A DNA stretch of 37,412 nucleotides from Halobacteriales archaeon QS_8_65_32 (GTDB lineage: Archaea; Halobacteriota; Halobacteria; Halobacteriales; Halococcaceae): positions 1-37,412 of the forward strand of contig PXRY01000050.1 in NCBI GenBank assembly GCA_003022925.1, given 5' to 3'. How positions within the stretch are numbered: the first letter of the stretch is position 1; each line of letters opens with the position of its first letter. The notes under the pieces are model-generated. The model was not told the origin of the DNA. It searched no databases and saw nothing but the letters and a program-made list of their open reading frames with translations. Both the position numbers and the translations under genes were made by a program. Positions 8,944 to 16,973 of the stretch are shown here, in pieces.

Positions 8944-9168
8944 TCCTCGGCGGTATTCGATCGAGCGACGAGGGCCGTCGTGAACGGCTCCGGGGTTGGA
9001 CTGGACGGGGCAAGGCTGGACGGAGCCAGGGGCCGGACGCATCGCGCCCGTGAACGTCCGGGGACTTTCGAAACGCTCCGAAATGGCCCTGGTGGTTCGT
9101 TCCCTTCGGTCGCACATCCCGTCCCTGCGGTAGCGTTATTGTCCGTCCCCGAGAGGTCCCGTCGAATC

Positions 9169-9598
9169 ATGAGTTCCGATACTAACGGTACGGATTCGGG
9201 CATCGTCGCGCCCGACGACGTGGAGAGCCAGGTCTTCGACTGGGGCGTTCTCAAGTGGCTGTGTACGCCCGAGGTAACCGGCGCGGACGGCCTGAGCGCC
9301 GGCGTCGTCCGCCTCGAACCCGGTAAGGGCCACGAATTACACGAACACCCCGACAGCGAGGAGGTCCTCTACGTCGTAAGCGGCGAGGGCGAACAGACGA
9401 TCGGCGGCGAAACCGACGACATCAGTTCGGGAGAAATGGTATATATCCCCGCCGGCGTCGAACACGGTACGGTGAATACCGGCTGGGACAGCTTGGAGTT
9501 GCTCGCGGTCTACACGCCCCCCGGCCACGAAGACGTCCTCGGGGACACCTGCCCGAGTGTACGATCGTCCCCGCCGGCGAGATACCGACACAGGAGTG
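9169..9598 (+). CDS. cupin-domain protein, frameshifted near its C-terminus
   Basis: A small metal-binding beta-barrel of unknown substrate. Both cupin motifs are clear: His58 and His60 with Glu65 in GHELHEHPDSEEV, and His99 in YIPAGVEHGTVN. The frame is good to about 9545 (TPPGHEDVL). It then reads into Arg/Ser-rich nonsense to a stop at 9867, whereas the adjacent frame gives a natural ending, HLPECTIVPAGEIPTQE, stopping at 9598. One missing base in the GGGG run at 9541-9544 explains this. The catalytic barrel is complete before the break, so the protein could still fold. The start ATG at 9169 gives about 142 residues if repaired. The coordinates given assume the repaired ending. Confidence 0.75.
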
Positions 9599-9689
9599 AA
9601 CGAGCGACCGAGACGACTGACCAGGGACGGGCACGACGAGATTGGTTGCCCGCCCAATGTCTTTGTCGGTCGTCGACTAACTGTGTTAC

Positions 9690-10541
9690 ATGGCCACCCG
9701 GGCGGCGCTCGGCGGACACCCGTCGAACACGGAGCGCACGGATGTCGAGTACGCGCTCGCCGCCGGGGCCTACGTTTCCCTCCTGTTCTCGCCGGCCGTC
9801 GTGCTCGCGCTCACGACGGTCCTCGTGGACGCAGCGGCGCTTTACGTCTCTTTTATCTGTGCAATAGCGCTGTTCGCCGGCCTCATCGGCTGGCTTGTCG
9901 TCGACAGGCCCGGACTGGCAGTCGAACTCGGCCGCCGTGACGCCTCGTGGATGCTCGTGGTTCTTCCCGCCGGGTGGTTCCTTGTCGCGTTCGGGAGCAG
10001 TGCGGTCGGCGTCGAACCGCCCGGAGTCGTAGTGGTGCTTTCAGTGCTCGCCACCGGCGTCGGAACAACGCTCGGGGGACTCCTTATCGTAATGAGTCGT
10101 ACCCGTTACGCAGCCGTGGGGCTCGCCGGGGCCGACGACCGCGCACGGTGGGAAGCACGCTGGCCGCGACGGTGGCGTCGGATCGCGCTCGGGGCCGTTG
10201 TCGTCTCGTTCGTTGTCGGCGGGATCGGTATCGTCGCCGACATTGTGTTCGGCGTCGAACGGGCGCTCGAGTTGTACTACGTTTCGGTGTTCGTTCTGCC
10301 GCTCGCTACTCCCGCGTTCAACTACCGGACGATCCGCGCCACGGATGTCGGCCTCGTCGTTGAGTATCCCGTTGCCCGTCACCTCCGCCCCTGGTCGGCC
10401 GTCGAGAGCTACACACTCTCCGAGGCCGCGCTCGTCGTCCGGTTCGACGCACCGTGGCGGCCGGCACTGCGATGTGATCGTAGGGACATCGAAGATGTCT
10501 CGGGTACTGTCGCCGCGCTTGACGCCGCCCTGTCGTCCTGA
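9690..10541 (+). CDS. haloarchaeal multi-pass membrane protein, unknown function
   Basis: I do not recognise a named family. The 283 residues have about six hydrophobic segments in pairs: about 23-45, 50-72, 88-106, 112-134, 168-190 and 196-210. A short C-terminal soluble domain (about 212-283: YRTIRATDVGLVVEYPVARHLRPWSAVESYTL, VVRFD, LRCDRRDIEDV) follows. That domain has the strand pattern of PH-like domains found at the end of other small membrane proteins (inference). A basic loop, RARWEARWPRRWRR, follows segment four. The gene stands between the cupin and cysE on the same strand. Confidence 0.75.
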   Translation: MATRAALGGHPSNTERTDVEYALAAGAYVSLLFSPAVVLALTTVLVDAAALYVSFICAIALFAGLIGWLVVDRPGLAVELGRRDASWMLVVLPAGWFLVAFGSSAVGVEPPGVVVVLSVLATGVGTTLGGLLIVMSRTRYAAVGLAGADDRARWEARWPRRWRRIALGAVVVSFVVGGIGIVADIVFGVERALELYYVSVFVLPLATPAFNYRTIRATDVGLVVEYPVARHLRPWSAVESYTLSEAALVVRFDAPWRPALRCDRRDIEDVSGTVAALDAALSS

Positions 10542-10685
10542 CCGACGCTCCTGCGATCCACCCGAGCTCGCCTGTAATCCGTTCGTGATTCGATCGTAGC
10601 CGCTTCCTCTCACTTGACCTTCCGGTCAGCACTCCGACGGCTCCGTTTGGCATACGGCGACGGCAAGCCTTTGTGCGAGGATGCC

Positions 10686-10692
10686 AAAGGAG
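10686..10692 (+). promoter_or_regulatory. ribosome-binding site of cysE
   Basis: AAAGGAG lies six bases before the ATG at 10699, a good Shine-Dalgarno match and one of the few in this mostly leaderless-looking window. It fixes the cysE start. Confidence 0.5.
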
Positions 10693-10698
10693 CGATAG

Positions 10699-11256
10699 AT
10701 GCTCGATCGAGTGCGCGAGGACATCGACGTCGCCTTCGAGAAGGACCCGGCTGCCAGAAGCGTCCCGGAGGTGCTTACCTGTTATCCCGGGTTGCACGCG
10801 ATCTGGCTGCATCGGATCGCTCACACGCTCTGGGAGCGCGGTTTCGTCCTTCTCGCGCGCCTGCTGTCACACGTCTCGCGATTCCTCACCGGCGTCGAGA
10901 TCCATCCGGGCGCGGAGATCGGCCGTCGGTTCTTCATCGACCACGGCGACGGCGTCGTCATCGGCGAGACCGCCGAGATCGGCGACGACGTCATGTGCTA
11001 TCACGGCGTCACCCTAGGCGGGGACTCAATGGTCCCGGAGAAACGCCACCCAACCCTGGAGGACGGCGTTACGATCGGTGCCGGCGCGACCCTATTAGGT
11101 CCGATCACCATCGGTCGCAAGGCGAGCGTCGGGGCCGGCTCCGTCGTTCTCGAACCGGTGCCGCCGCACTGTACGGCGATCGGCGTCCCTGCCGACGTCG
11201 TCGACGACTGCGAACAGACGATCGAGGAGTACAAACAACGCCTCGACGGCGACTGA
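10699..11256 (+). CDS. cysE: serine O-acetyltransferase
   Basis: This enzyme transfers acetyl from acetyl-CoA to L-serine, giving O-acetylserine for cysteine synthesis. The 185-residue protein has the short N-terminal helical region of the EpsC/CysE type ([20 protein letters not shown], about 26-45). A left-handed beta helix of hexapeptide repeats follows ([41 protein letters not shown], then [27 protein letters not shown]). The catalytic His residues in DHGDG and CYHGVTLGG are present. The compact N-terminus is usual for archaeal and Gram-positive forms and shorter than in E. coli. No cysteine synthase gene is nearby. Confidence 0.93.
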   Translation: MLDRVREDIDVAFEKDPAARSVPEVLTCYPGLHAIWLHRIAHTLWERGFVLLARLLSHVSRFLTGVEIHPGAEIGRRFFIDHGDGVVIGETAEIGDDVMCYHGVTLGGDSMVPEKRHPTLEDGVTIGAGATLLGPITIGRKASVGAGSVVLEPVPPHCTAIGVPADVVDDCEQTIEEYKQRLDGD

Positions 11257-11295
11257 AATCGAACCTATCCGATCGTCGCCGTCCGCGCCATCGAG

Positions 11296-11312
11296 GTCGC
11301 TTTTCTTCCTTG
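11296..11312 (+). terminator. T-rich stretch after cysE
   Basis: GGTCGCTTTTCTTCCTTG lies about 40 bp after the cysE stop. Archaeal termination usually needs only a T-rich run, so this is a possible terminator; no hairpin precedes it. Confidence 0.3.
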
Positions 11313-11460
11313 TTCGGTCGCCAACCCGTCCCACAGCCGCTCGGCGAGGCCAGTGCCGACTCGAATCCGCTCTGCCCGACTCGCTCCATTCTATTCTACC
11401 TCGCTTCACCCTGCCTCACCTACCCTGACCAGGCGGTACTACGTTACGCGACTGCCTGGC

Positions 11461-11600
11461 CGAACAACCGCCAGGGACGGGACTGAAATGGGCCGACCGC
11501 TCGACTCGGGGGGCTCGCTGCGCGCATTCGCTCGCTGTGCTCGCTCACGTGTTTGCGTCGCCCGCCGTCGTCGAGCGTGTCGGGGGCTTTCGAGCCGTTC
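11461..11600 (+). repeat. mosaic intergenic repeat element, copy B
   Basis: The left end reads CGAACAACCGCCAGGGAC, then GGGACTGAAATGGGCCGACC. The right end reads GTGTCGGGGGCTTTCGAG, then CCGTTC. The core (11498-11577) is bounded by CGCTCGAC (11498-11505) and GTCGAGCG (11570-11577). Its first 27 bases equal 34253-34279 and its last 20 equal 34458-34477, same strand, although the outer ends are swapped in that copy. No strong internal hairpins are present. A 7-bp hairpin AATACGA/TCGTATT (11601-11622) follows directly. Confidence 0.75.
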
Positions 11601-11698
11601 AATACGATCCTCCGGTCGTATTCGAGGCTGCTAAACTAACACTACTTCCATCCAGACCCGAAGGATAATGTCGACTCCATGTGACGTGGCGGCCGAAC

Positions 11699-12526
11699 AT
11701 GCACTTCACGCGCGAGGAATCACTGGACGCACTGCGTGGCACCGTCGACGCGGGCGAGCCGATCGTCGGAGCCGGGGCCGGCACGGGTATCTCGGCGAAG
11801 TTCGCCGAACGCGGCGGCGTCGATCTACTCATCATCTACAACTCCGGGCGGTACCGAATGGCCGGCCGGGGGTCGCTCGCCGGCCTCCTCCCGTATGGCG
11901 ACGCCAACGAGATCGTCGTCGAGATGGGCGGCGAGGTCCTCCCGGTCGTCGAGGATACCCCAGTCCTCGCGGGGGTCTGTGGCACCGACCCGTTCCGGGA
12001 GATAGACGTCTTCTTGCCCGAACTCAAGCGTCAGGGCTTTACCGGCGTCCAGAACTTTCCAACTGTGGGCCTCATCGACGGCTCCTTTCGCGACAACTTG
12101 GAGGAAACCGAGATGAGCTTCGAACGGGAGGTCGAGTTGATCGAGAAAGCGAACGACCTCGATATGCTCACCTGTCCGTACGTCTTCGACGAGGACCAGG
12201 CCCGTGACATGACCGCCGCCGGCGCGGACATCGTCGTTGCCCACATGGGACTTACCACGTCGGGCGATATCGGTGCGGAAACCGCCCTCGATCTCGATGG
12301 AGCCGCAGAGCGAGTACAAAAAATCCACGACGCCGCGATCGACGAACGCGAGGACGTCCTCGTGATCTGTCACGGCGGCCCGATCGCCGAACCCGAAGAC
12401 GCGAGACACGTCTTTGCGAACACCGAGGACGTCGTCGGCTTCTTCGGCGCGTCGAGCATCGAACGCCTGCCGACCGAACGCGCGATCGAAGAACAGGCCG
12501 AACGCTTCAAGGACCTCTCGGTGTAG
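11699..12526 (+). CDS. phosphoenolpyruvate hydrolase family TIM-barrel protein
   Basis: This 275-residue protein belongs to the PEP-hydrolase/TIM-barrel signal-transduction family, the domain fused behind the UPF0261 domain in eukaryotic Tm-1-type proteins. Family blocks include IVGAGAGTGISAKFAERGG (22-40), YNSGRYRMAGRGSLAGLLPY (47-66), AGVCGTDPF (91-99), NFPTVGLIDG and the C-terminal CHGGPI and GFFGASSIERLP. The Asp/Glu and Cys positions in these blocks suggest an enzyme active site, but the true reaction in archaea is not established. The ATG at 11699 fits the family; a GTG at 11681 adds six residues. Its Tm-1 partner lies 2.8 kb upstream on the same strand, so the two are probably co-functional without being co-transcribed (inference). 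Confidence 0.87.
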   Translation: MHFTREESLDALRGTVDAGEPIVGAGAGTGISAKFAERGGVDLLIIYNSGRYRMAGRGSLAGLLPYGDANEIVVEMGGEVLPVVEDTPVLAGVCGTDPFREIDVFLPELKRQGFTGVQNFPTVGLIDGSFRDNLEETEMSFEREVELIEKANDLDMLTCPYVFDEDQARDMTAAGADIVVAHMGLTTSGDIGAETALDLDGAAERVQKIHDAAIDEREDVLVICHGGPIAEPEDARHVFANTEDVVGFFGASSIERLPTERAIEEQAERFKDLSV

Positions 12527-12538
12527 TCCGTCGACCGC

Positions 12539-12967
12539 TTACCGCACCGAGCGCAGCGTCGACACCCGGGCGTTTTCCTTCAGGTCGAGGCCGGCGGGCG
12601 GTACCGATAGTGGTACTCGACCCAATTCGCTGACGAACAGCGTCGGGTGAACGCCGCCGCGTTCGAGTAGTTCCGAGCGGGGCTGACAGAGCAACGGTTC
12701 GTCGGTCGAAAGCGTCTCGTTGTACTCGACGAGATACGTCCCGCCGGGCAGTTCCCACCACTCGTAGTCGTCGTCGGGGTGTCTGAGGTTGCTCGCGCGC
12801 GGCGAGGTTACCGCGGCGTCGAGTTCGTCCCCGCCGAAGTCGATCGCGCCCGACCCGTCGACGTCATAGATTGCGGCGACCGTCAGATCGAGCCCCGCTT
12901 CGTGTCGTTGGGTCTCCTCGTGGACGATCCCCTCGACGCGTTCGGTGAGGTCGTCGACGTCACTCAT
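12539..12967 (-). CDS. dUTPase / dCTP deaminase-like protein
   Basis: This 142-residue protein resembles the trimeric dUTPase/dCTP-deaminase fold that clears dUTP. It has YEWWELPGGTYLVEYNET (about 69-86), then LLCQPRSELLERGGVHPTLFVSELG containing the PRS substrate-binding motif, and ends KENARVSTLRSVR. It is shorter than a full dCTP deaminase (about 190-200) and lacks a recognisable Gly-rich C-terminal arm, so whether it is enzymatically complete is uncertain; many haloarchaea carry this short form. The ATG at 12967 is chosen because in-frame codons upstream to 13156 lie in repeat copy C. The stop is 13 bp from the stop of the convergent PEP-hydrolase gene. Confidence 0.75.
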   Translation of the reverse strand: MSDVDDLTERVEGIVHEETQRHEAGLDLTVAAIYDVDGSGAIDFGGDELDAAVTSPRASNLRHPDDDYEWWELPGGTYLVEYNETLSTDEPLLCQPRSELLERGGVHPTLFVSELGRVPLSVPPAGLDLKENARVSTLRSVR

Positions 12968-13065
12968 GATGTTTGGACTCGCCGCCCGATCGGTAAAAGC
13001 TCCCGGTGGCGTGGTGAGGCAGCGTTTGCTTCGACAACTTTCGGGAGAAGTGCCGCTGAGATCGT

Positions 13066-13223
13066 CTTGGAAGCCCCCGACACGCTCGGCGTCGCCGGGC
13101 AGGTCTGCTGCCCGGCTGCAAACGATTCCTTCGGAATCGCCCTGGCTGCGAACCACGCTACGCGCGCCTTCGGCGTGCTTGCGGGTTCTCGCTCACCGAG
13201 CGGTCGGCCCCTTCCAGTCCCGC
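13066..13223 (-). repeat. mosaic intergenic repeat element, copy C
   Basis: Read on the minus strand, it starts GCGGGACTGGAAGGGGCC, then GACCGCTCG, and ends GCGTGTCGGGGGCTTCCAAG, matching the ends of copies A and B. Inside are CCGGGCAG/CTGCCCGG (13095-13102 with 13108-13115) and a perfect 7-bp hairpin CGATTCC-TTC-GGAATCG (13123-13139). The latter has the same TTC loop as hairpins in copies A and D. It fills most of the 387-bp gap between the dUTPase-like and DUF5783 genes. Confidence 0.65.
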
Positions 13224-13312
13224 ATAGATCGGTTTCCGTCAGTCCTCATCGATTAACCAAACACCGCCCGCAGCACCCTCCAGGGTAGCAATCCCCGGAG
13301 ACCTGCCAGCAA

Positions 13313-13340
13313 AGGGCCGTCGAGGCGAGTTGGCGGCCCT
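13313..13340 (-). terminator. hairpin after the DUF5783 gene
   Basis: On the minus strand AGGGCCG and CGGCCCT form a 7-bp GC-rich stem around 14 nt, followed by TTTGC. It lies just past the stop of the gene at 13355, so it is a reasonable terminator candidate. Confidence 0.4.
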
Positions 13341-13354
13341 CGATATTCAACCGG

Positions 13355-13690
13355 CTACGTCGCGTTTTCCCTCGTTTCGAAGCCAAAGACGGCCCGGAGT
13401 TCGCGTTCGATCGTCTCGGCGTAGATATCGAGGACGTTCTGGAGCTTTTGATCCTCGACGACGATCGCCGTGACTCGTTCTACGGGATCGTCGGGCAGTT
13501 CGACCCGGAACTCGCCGTTGCCCTCGTAGAACGGTTCGGATTCGTTGAGGACCTGCTGGTCGATAGCGTGGACGAGTTCGGAGTCGTAGCGGTCGTTCAT
13601 CGCCTCGAAGGCGTTCCGATAGGCGGTCTGGAGCTCGGGGAAGTACTCGGCGTACTTGTCCTCGAAGCGCTCGGGATCGAACTCGGTCAT
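13355..13690 (-). CDS. DUF5783 family protein
   Basis: This small soluble haloarchaeal protein of 111 residues has no known function. The recognisable family core is FEDKYAEYFPELQTAYRNAF (about 8-27), YDSELVHAIDQQVLNESEPFYEG (about 35-57) and the C-terminal IERELRAVFGFE. It is predicted to be mostly helical and acidic, with no signal or membrane segment. The ATG at 13690 is chosen over 13705 because the family begins TEFDPERFED. It stands alone between repeat copy C and the DJ-1/PfpI gene, all on the minus strand. Confidence 0.8.
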   Translation of the reverse strand: MTEFDPERFEDKYAEYFPELQTAYRNAFEAMNDRYDSELVHAIDQQVLNESEPFYEGNGEFRVELPDDPVERVTAIVVEDQKLQNVLDIYAETIERELRAVFGFETRENAT

Positions 13691-13838
13691 GGTGGACCGA
13701 CGCACAGCGCGAGTAAAAATCGGCCGGTCGGGTTCGCCCGCCGGTCGGACGTTTCGATCGACCGAGCACGGATGGTGCTAGTCGTAACCGAAACGCGATA
13801 CAATGAAACCGAGACGGAAACCGGGGAGTCGGCGAGCC

Positions 13839-14525
13839 TCAGGCGGGTGCTTCGACGCCGAGTTCCGCAAGGAGCACGCGGGCGGCTTCGGCCGAAGAAC
13901 CGGGCCCGCGGGCGGTGATCAGGTCGCCGTCGACCGTGACGCTCGAATCGGCATCGAGTTCGGCGTCCCAGTTCGCACCTGCTGCACGGACCTCGTCTTC
14001 GACCCAGTAGGGTAACTTTCGACCGTTGGGCATCCGGTCGTTTTCGTCGACGATGCCGTCTTCCCACTCGTTGGGAAAGCCGGTGACGTCCCGGCCCTCG
14101 ACGATCCGGCCCGCCGAATCGCCCCACGTGAACCCTAAGATACCGACCGCATGACAGACCACGAGGGCCTTGTCTCCGTTCGCGATCGCCCCGGCGAGCA
14201 GCGAGCGGGCGTGGCGGTCCTGGTTGATGTCCCACTCGGTACCGTGACCGCCGGGGAACACGACGGCGTCGTATGCCGCGCTCGCCTCGGCGATCGGGAT
14301 CGGGTCGTTGAGCCGCTCGTCGGTTTCGTCGATTTCGCGCACGCGCTCTGCGGTCTCCTCGCCTACCTCGTCGGGATCAACCGACCGCTCGTCGACGACC
14401 GGTGAACTGCCGCTCGGCGTCGCGACGGTGATCTCCACGCCGGCATCCGAAAGCGTCGTTAGCGGTTCCGTGCATTCTTCGCCCCAGTACCCCTCCTCGC
14501 TTACGACGAACAGCGCACTCGTCAT
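13839..14525 (-). CDS. DJ-1/PfpI family protein (Hsp31/glyoxalase III-like)
   Basis: This 228-residue class I glutamine-amidotransferase-like protein has the nucleophile elbow ALVVCHAVGILGF (Cys about residue 127) and the PGGHGTEWDINQD segment, which places it near Hsp31-type glyoxalase III/deglycase proteins. The N-terminal LFVVSEEGYWGEECTEPL matches that branch. Predicted roles are methylglyoxal detoxification or protein repair; the activity itself is inferred. It is soluble, with no signal. The ATG at 14525 is preferred to the GTG one codon upstream, and a weak TATA-like CTTTTCA is centred about 29 nt before it. It is divergent from the ABC transporter operon. Confidence 0.85.
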   Translation of the reverse strand: MTSALFVVSEEGYWGEECTEPLTTLSDAGVEITVATPSGSSPVVDERSVDPDEVGEETAERVREIDETDERLNDPIPIAEASAAYDAVVFPGGHGTEWDINQDRHARSLLAGAIANGDKALVVCHAVGILGFTWGDSAGRIVEGRDVTGFPNEWEDGIVDENDRMPNGRKLPYWVEDEVRAAGANWDAELDADSSVTVDGDLITARGPGSSAEAARVLLAELGVEAPA

Positions 14526-14821
14526 CACCGTTTATGTACTCGATCCGGCCTGAAAAGCCCTTCACTGACGGGCCGGCGCTCGTCCCGTTGACTTCCCGTC
14601 CCGCCGAGCCTCCGGGCCGTCGTTCGATCGATCGAGCGCACTCAGTGATGCGAATGGAACGGAAACAGCCGAGGTGTACGGGTACGAATACACGACTGGT
14701 TGTCATGAGCGCGACCCAGAGGTCTTTCGCTCACTTCGGGATGCCAAAGCGTTATTAGGCCGCGTTGTAGAAACGGAACATCTGCGACGTGTGCGGATGC
14801 GTTGCACTATACCGTGGGCCA
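14526..14821. promoter_or_regulatory. intergenic region upstream of the peptide-transporter operon
   Basis: This 296-bp region separates the DJ-1/PfpI gene from the transporter operon. A TATA-like GTTATTAGG at about 14751-14759 is the best rightward promoter candidate and would give a leader of some 40 nt. No hairpin array or repeat copy is present. Confidence 0.35.
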
Positions 14822-16807
14822 ATGACAGACGACAACTCAAACGCGCGTACGGGTCGTATCGATCGACGGAAATTCCTCGCCGGACTCGGCACCGGCGTCG
14901 CCGCCGGTCTCGCCGGCTGTTCGGGCGGCGGTGGCGGCCAGGGTGAGGGCGGCGGTCAAAACGGCAGCGGCGGCGGGACCGGCACGGGTACCGGCACCGG
15001 CACGGGTACCAGCACCGAGACGGAGACACAGACCGCCCAGCCACAGATGGGCGGCAAACCCACCTTGGGGATGGGGACGGCACCGAACAGCTTGAACGTG
15101 CTCGCTTCGAGTACGGCCTATGCCTTCACCATCCTCGACAACATTTACACGTACGGCACCTACGCCGACCCGGAGACGGGCAGGCCGATTCCCGGCGGGT
15201 TCACCGACTGGGAACTCACCGTCGACAACATCGGGACCGGCGACCCGACGATCGTCGCGGAGATGCGCGACGACCTGACCTTCAGCGACGGGGAGGACGT
15301 CACCGCTCAGGACTACAAGTTCTCCGTTGAATACATCAAAGAACAGGAACCGGCCGGTTCGATTGCGGCATCGCAGTTCTCCGCGGTCGAGAGCGTCGAA
15401 GTGGACGACCCGAACGGAACCACCGTGAACTTCTTTCTCTCGGAGAAGGACAACGCGTGGCTCACCGACATCCTCGGGAACGTCTTCCTCCCCGAACACA
15501 TCTGGAGCAACGTCGCCGAATACGACAAGTACACCCCGCGCAACTCCCAGGAGGGCGTCGTCGGCTCGCACGCCTTCCAGATCCGGGAATTCAACTGGGA
15601 GAACTGGTACGAACTCGAACCGCGCGAACCCGACGCGATCCCCTGGAACGAGGCGTTCGACTTCCTGGACTCGGGCGGCCCGTTCGTCGACACGGTTCGC
15701 ATGGAGGTCTTCGGGTCCCAGAACGCGCTCGACCAGGCGATCCTCAACGCGGACATCGACCAGACGTACGGCACGGTCGAAATCGAGCAGGCCGCTCAAG
15801 CCACTGACAGGGACAACTTGGAAGTGTTGAACTCCCAGGACGACGGTTACGGCCACCTCTCGTTCAACGTCCGTCGAATTCCGTTCGACGACCGCGCGTT
15901 CCGGCAGTTGCTGGTTAAACTGCTCGACGAGCAGTGGGTCGTCGAGAACCTCTACCGAGGGGTCGGCGTCGAGCGAGGGACGTACGCGACCCCGACGGCC
16001 TACTCGTCCTGGCGTCCGCCCGAACCCGGGGAGGTAGACGGCGATTACGAGGGTATCCAGATTCCGGATACGTCGTTCCCCGGACAGGCGGGCCAGTTCA
16101 ACATCTCACAGAGCGGGATCGACGCGGCACGACAGTACCTCATCGATAACGAGAACACGAAACACGACTACTCGCTCGGCCAAGCACAGTCCCCGCAACT
16201 CGACCCGCCCGACGGCCAGGAACTCTACGTCAACGGCCAACCGATGGCCCAGGCTCACACCGACAACGACGGCAACGGCGGACAGGGTCCTCTCGAGATC
16301 AGCATCAACCCGCCCGACACGGAGCCCAAACGGACCGAACTGATAAACCGGCTCGTCGACGTGTACGGGAAGGTAGGCATTCCGGCCGTCACGGCCGTCC
16401 AGTCGTTCAATTCCCAGCTGCCGAAGATCTACGCGAACGAGGACTTCGACATGTACGAGATGGGCTGGACCGGGCTCGCCTGGAACAACGACCACTACAC
16501 CCAGTTCTACAGTTCGGACGGCGCGGACCTCGACGGTTCGGCCGATTCACAACTGTTCAACTCGATGGGGTACACCGGCGCGGACGACCTCATCGGCGAA
16601 CAGGCGGGGATGATGCAACCGGAACCGCGAAAACCGATCGTGAAACAGGTGCTCGCCCAGATCTATCGCGACGCGCCGACGAACATCCTCAACCACGCTC
16701 GCGTGCTCCAGCCGGTCACGAACAGATTCAGCGGCCAGGTACAGGTCGTCGGCGGCGTGACGAACTCCTACACATGGCTGAACATCCGCCAGAGCCAGCA
16801 GGGGTGA
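14822..16807 (+). CDS. ABC transporter substrate-binding lipoprotein (peptide family 5)
   Basis: This 661-residue receptor is for a dipeptide/oligopeptide-type importer. The N-terminus has a Tat signal, RIDRRKFLAGLG (Arg15-Arg16), and a lipobox LAGC with the lipid-bearing Cys33. It is exported folded and anchored outside the membrane. A flexible Gly/Thr/Ser linker (34-72) encoded by near-repetitive DNA follows. The body is of the SBP family 5 type, with DDLTFSDGEDVTAQDYKFSVEY (about 150-171) and the C-terminal lobe YDMYEMGW-like segment (EDFDMYEMGWTGLAW). Ligand cannot be deduced; di- or oligopeptides are the family default, but sugars and nickel occur. The ATG at 14822 gives the Tat signal directly. 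It is first in the operon. Confidence 0.92.
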   Translation: MTDDNSNARTGRIDRRKFLAGLGTGVAAGLAGCSGGGGGQGEGGGQNGSGGGTGTGTGTGTGTSTETETQTAQPQMGGKPTLGMGTAPNSLNVLASSTAYAFTILDNIYTYGTYADPETGRPIPGGFTDWELTVDNIGTGDPTIVAEMRDDLTFSDGEDVTAQDYKFSVEYIKEQEPAGSIAASQFSAVESVEVDDPNGTTVNFFLSEKDNAWLTDILGNVFLPEHIWSNVAEYDKYTPRNSQEGVVGSHAFQIREFNWENWYELEPREPDAIPWNEAFDFLDSGGPFVDTVRMEVFGSQNALDQAILNADIDQTYGTVEIEQAAQATDRDNLEVLNSQDDGYGHLSFNVRRIPFDDRAFRQLLVKLLDEQWVVENLYRGVGVERGTYATPTAYSSWRPPEPGEVDGDYEGIQIPDTSFPGQAGQFNISQSGIDAARQYLIDNENTKHDYSLGQAQSPQLDPPDGQELYVNGQPMAQAHTDNDGNGGQGPLEISINPPDTEPKRTELINRLVDVYGKVGIPAVTAVQSFNSQLPKIYANEDFDMYEMGWTGLAWNNDHYTQFYSSDGADLDGSADSQLFNSMGYTGADDLIGEQAGMMQPEPRKPIVKQVLAQIYRDAPTNILNHARVLQPVTNRFSGQVQVVGGVTNSYTWLNIRQSQQG

Positions 16808-16827
16808 CGGGAATCGAGACGTGCGGT

Positions 16828-16884
16828 TGCCGACCGCGCCGTCACGGCCAGGATCGTGACCGTGGTCGCATCGTGCGGTCGGCA
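16828..16884 (+). other. nested stem-loop between receptor and permease genes
   Basis: TGCCGACCGC (16828-16837) pairs with GCGGTCGGCA (16875-16884), and inside it GTCACG (16841-16846) pairs with CGTGAC (16855-16860). It sits just after the receptor stop. In many ABC operons a stem here protects or ends the receptor mRNA so that receptor outnumbers permease; that role is inferred. Confidence 0.5.
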
Positions 16885-16973
16885 GCCGCCGTGACACCTG
16901 TGACGAGCGCTTGGACCGACACGGAAACGACGATCGGATCGGCGATCGAATCGCCCCGCGTGAGGCGTTACTG

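Noticed and set aside
11461-11600. CRISPR array or orphan CRISPR repeat
   Set aside because: GGGACTGAAA resembles the end of some archaeal CRISPR repeats, but there are no regularly spaced tandem copies, and the shared sequence is at element ends with other shared blocks. No cas gene is in the window.
12968-13156. 63-residue N-terminal extension of the dUTPase-like protein
   Set aside because: It lies partly in repeat copy C and has no similarity to the family, which begins near the ATG at 12967.
14989-15020. GGCACGGGTACC-type microsatellite in the receptor gene
   Set aside because: It simply encodes the Gly/Thr linker after the lipobox, common in haloarchaeal lipoproteins, and is not a separate feature.
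14837-15856. Open frame of 339 codons on the minus strand
   Set aside because: It is antisense to the substrate-binding lipoprotein and ends in a Gly/Ala-rich mirror of its linker.
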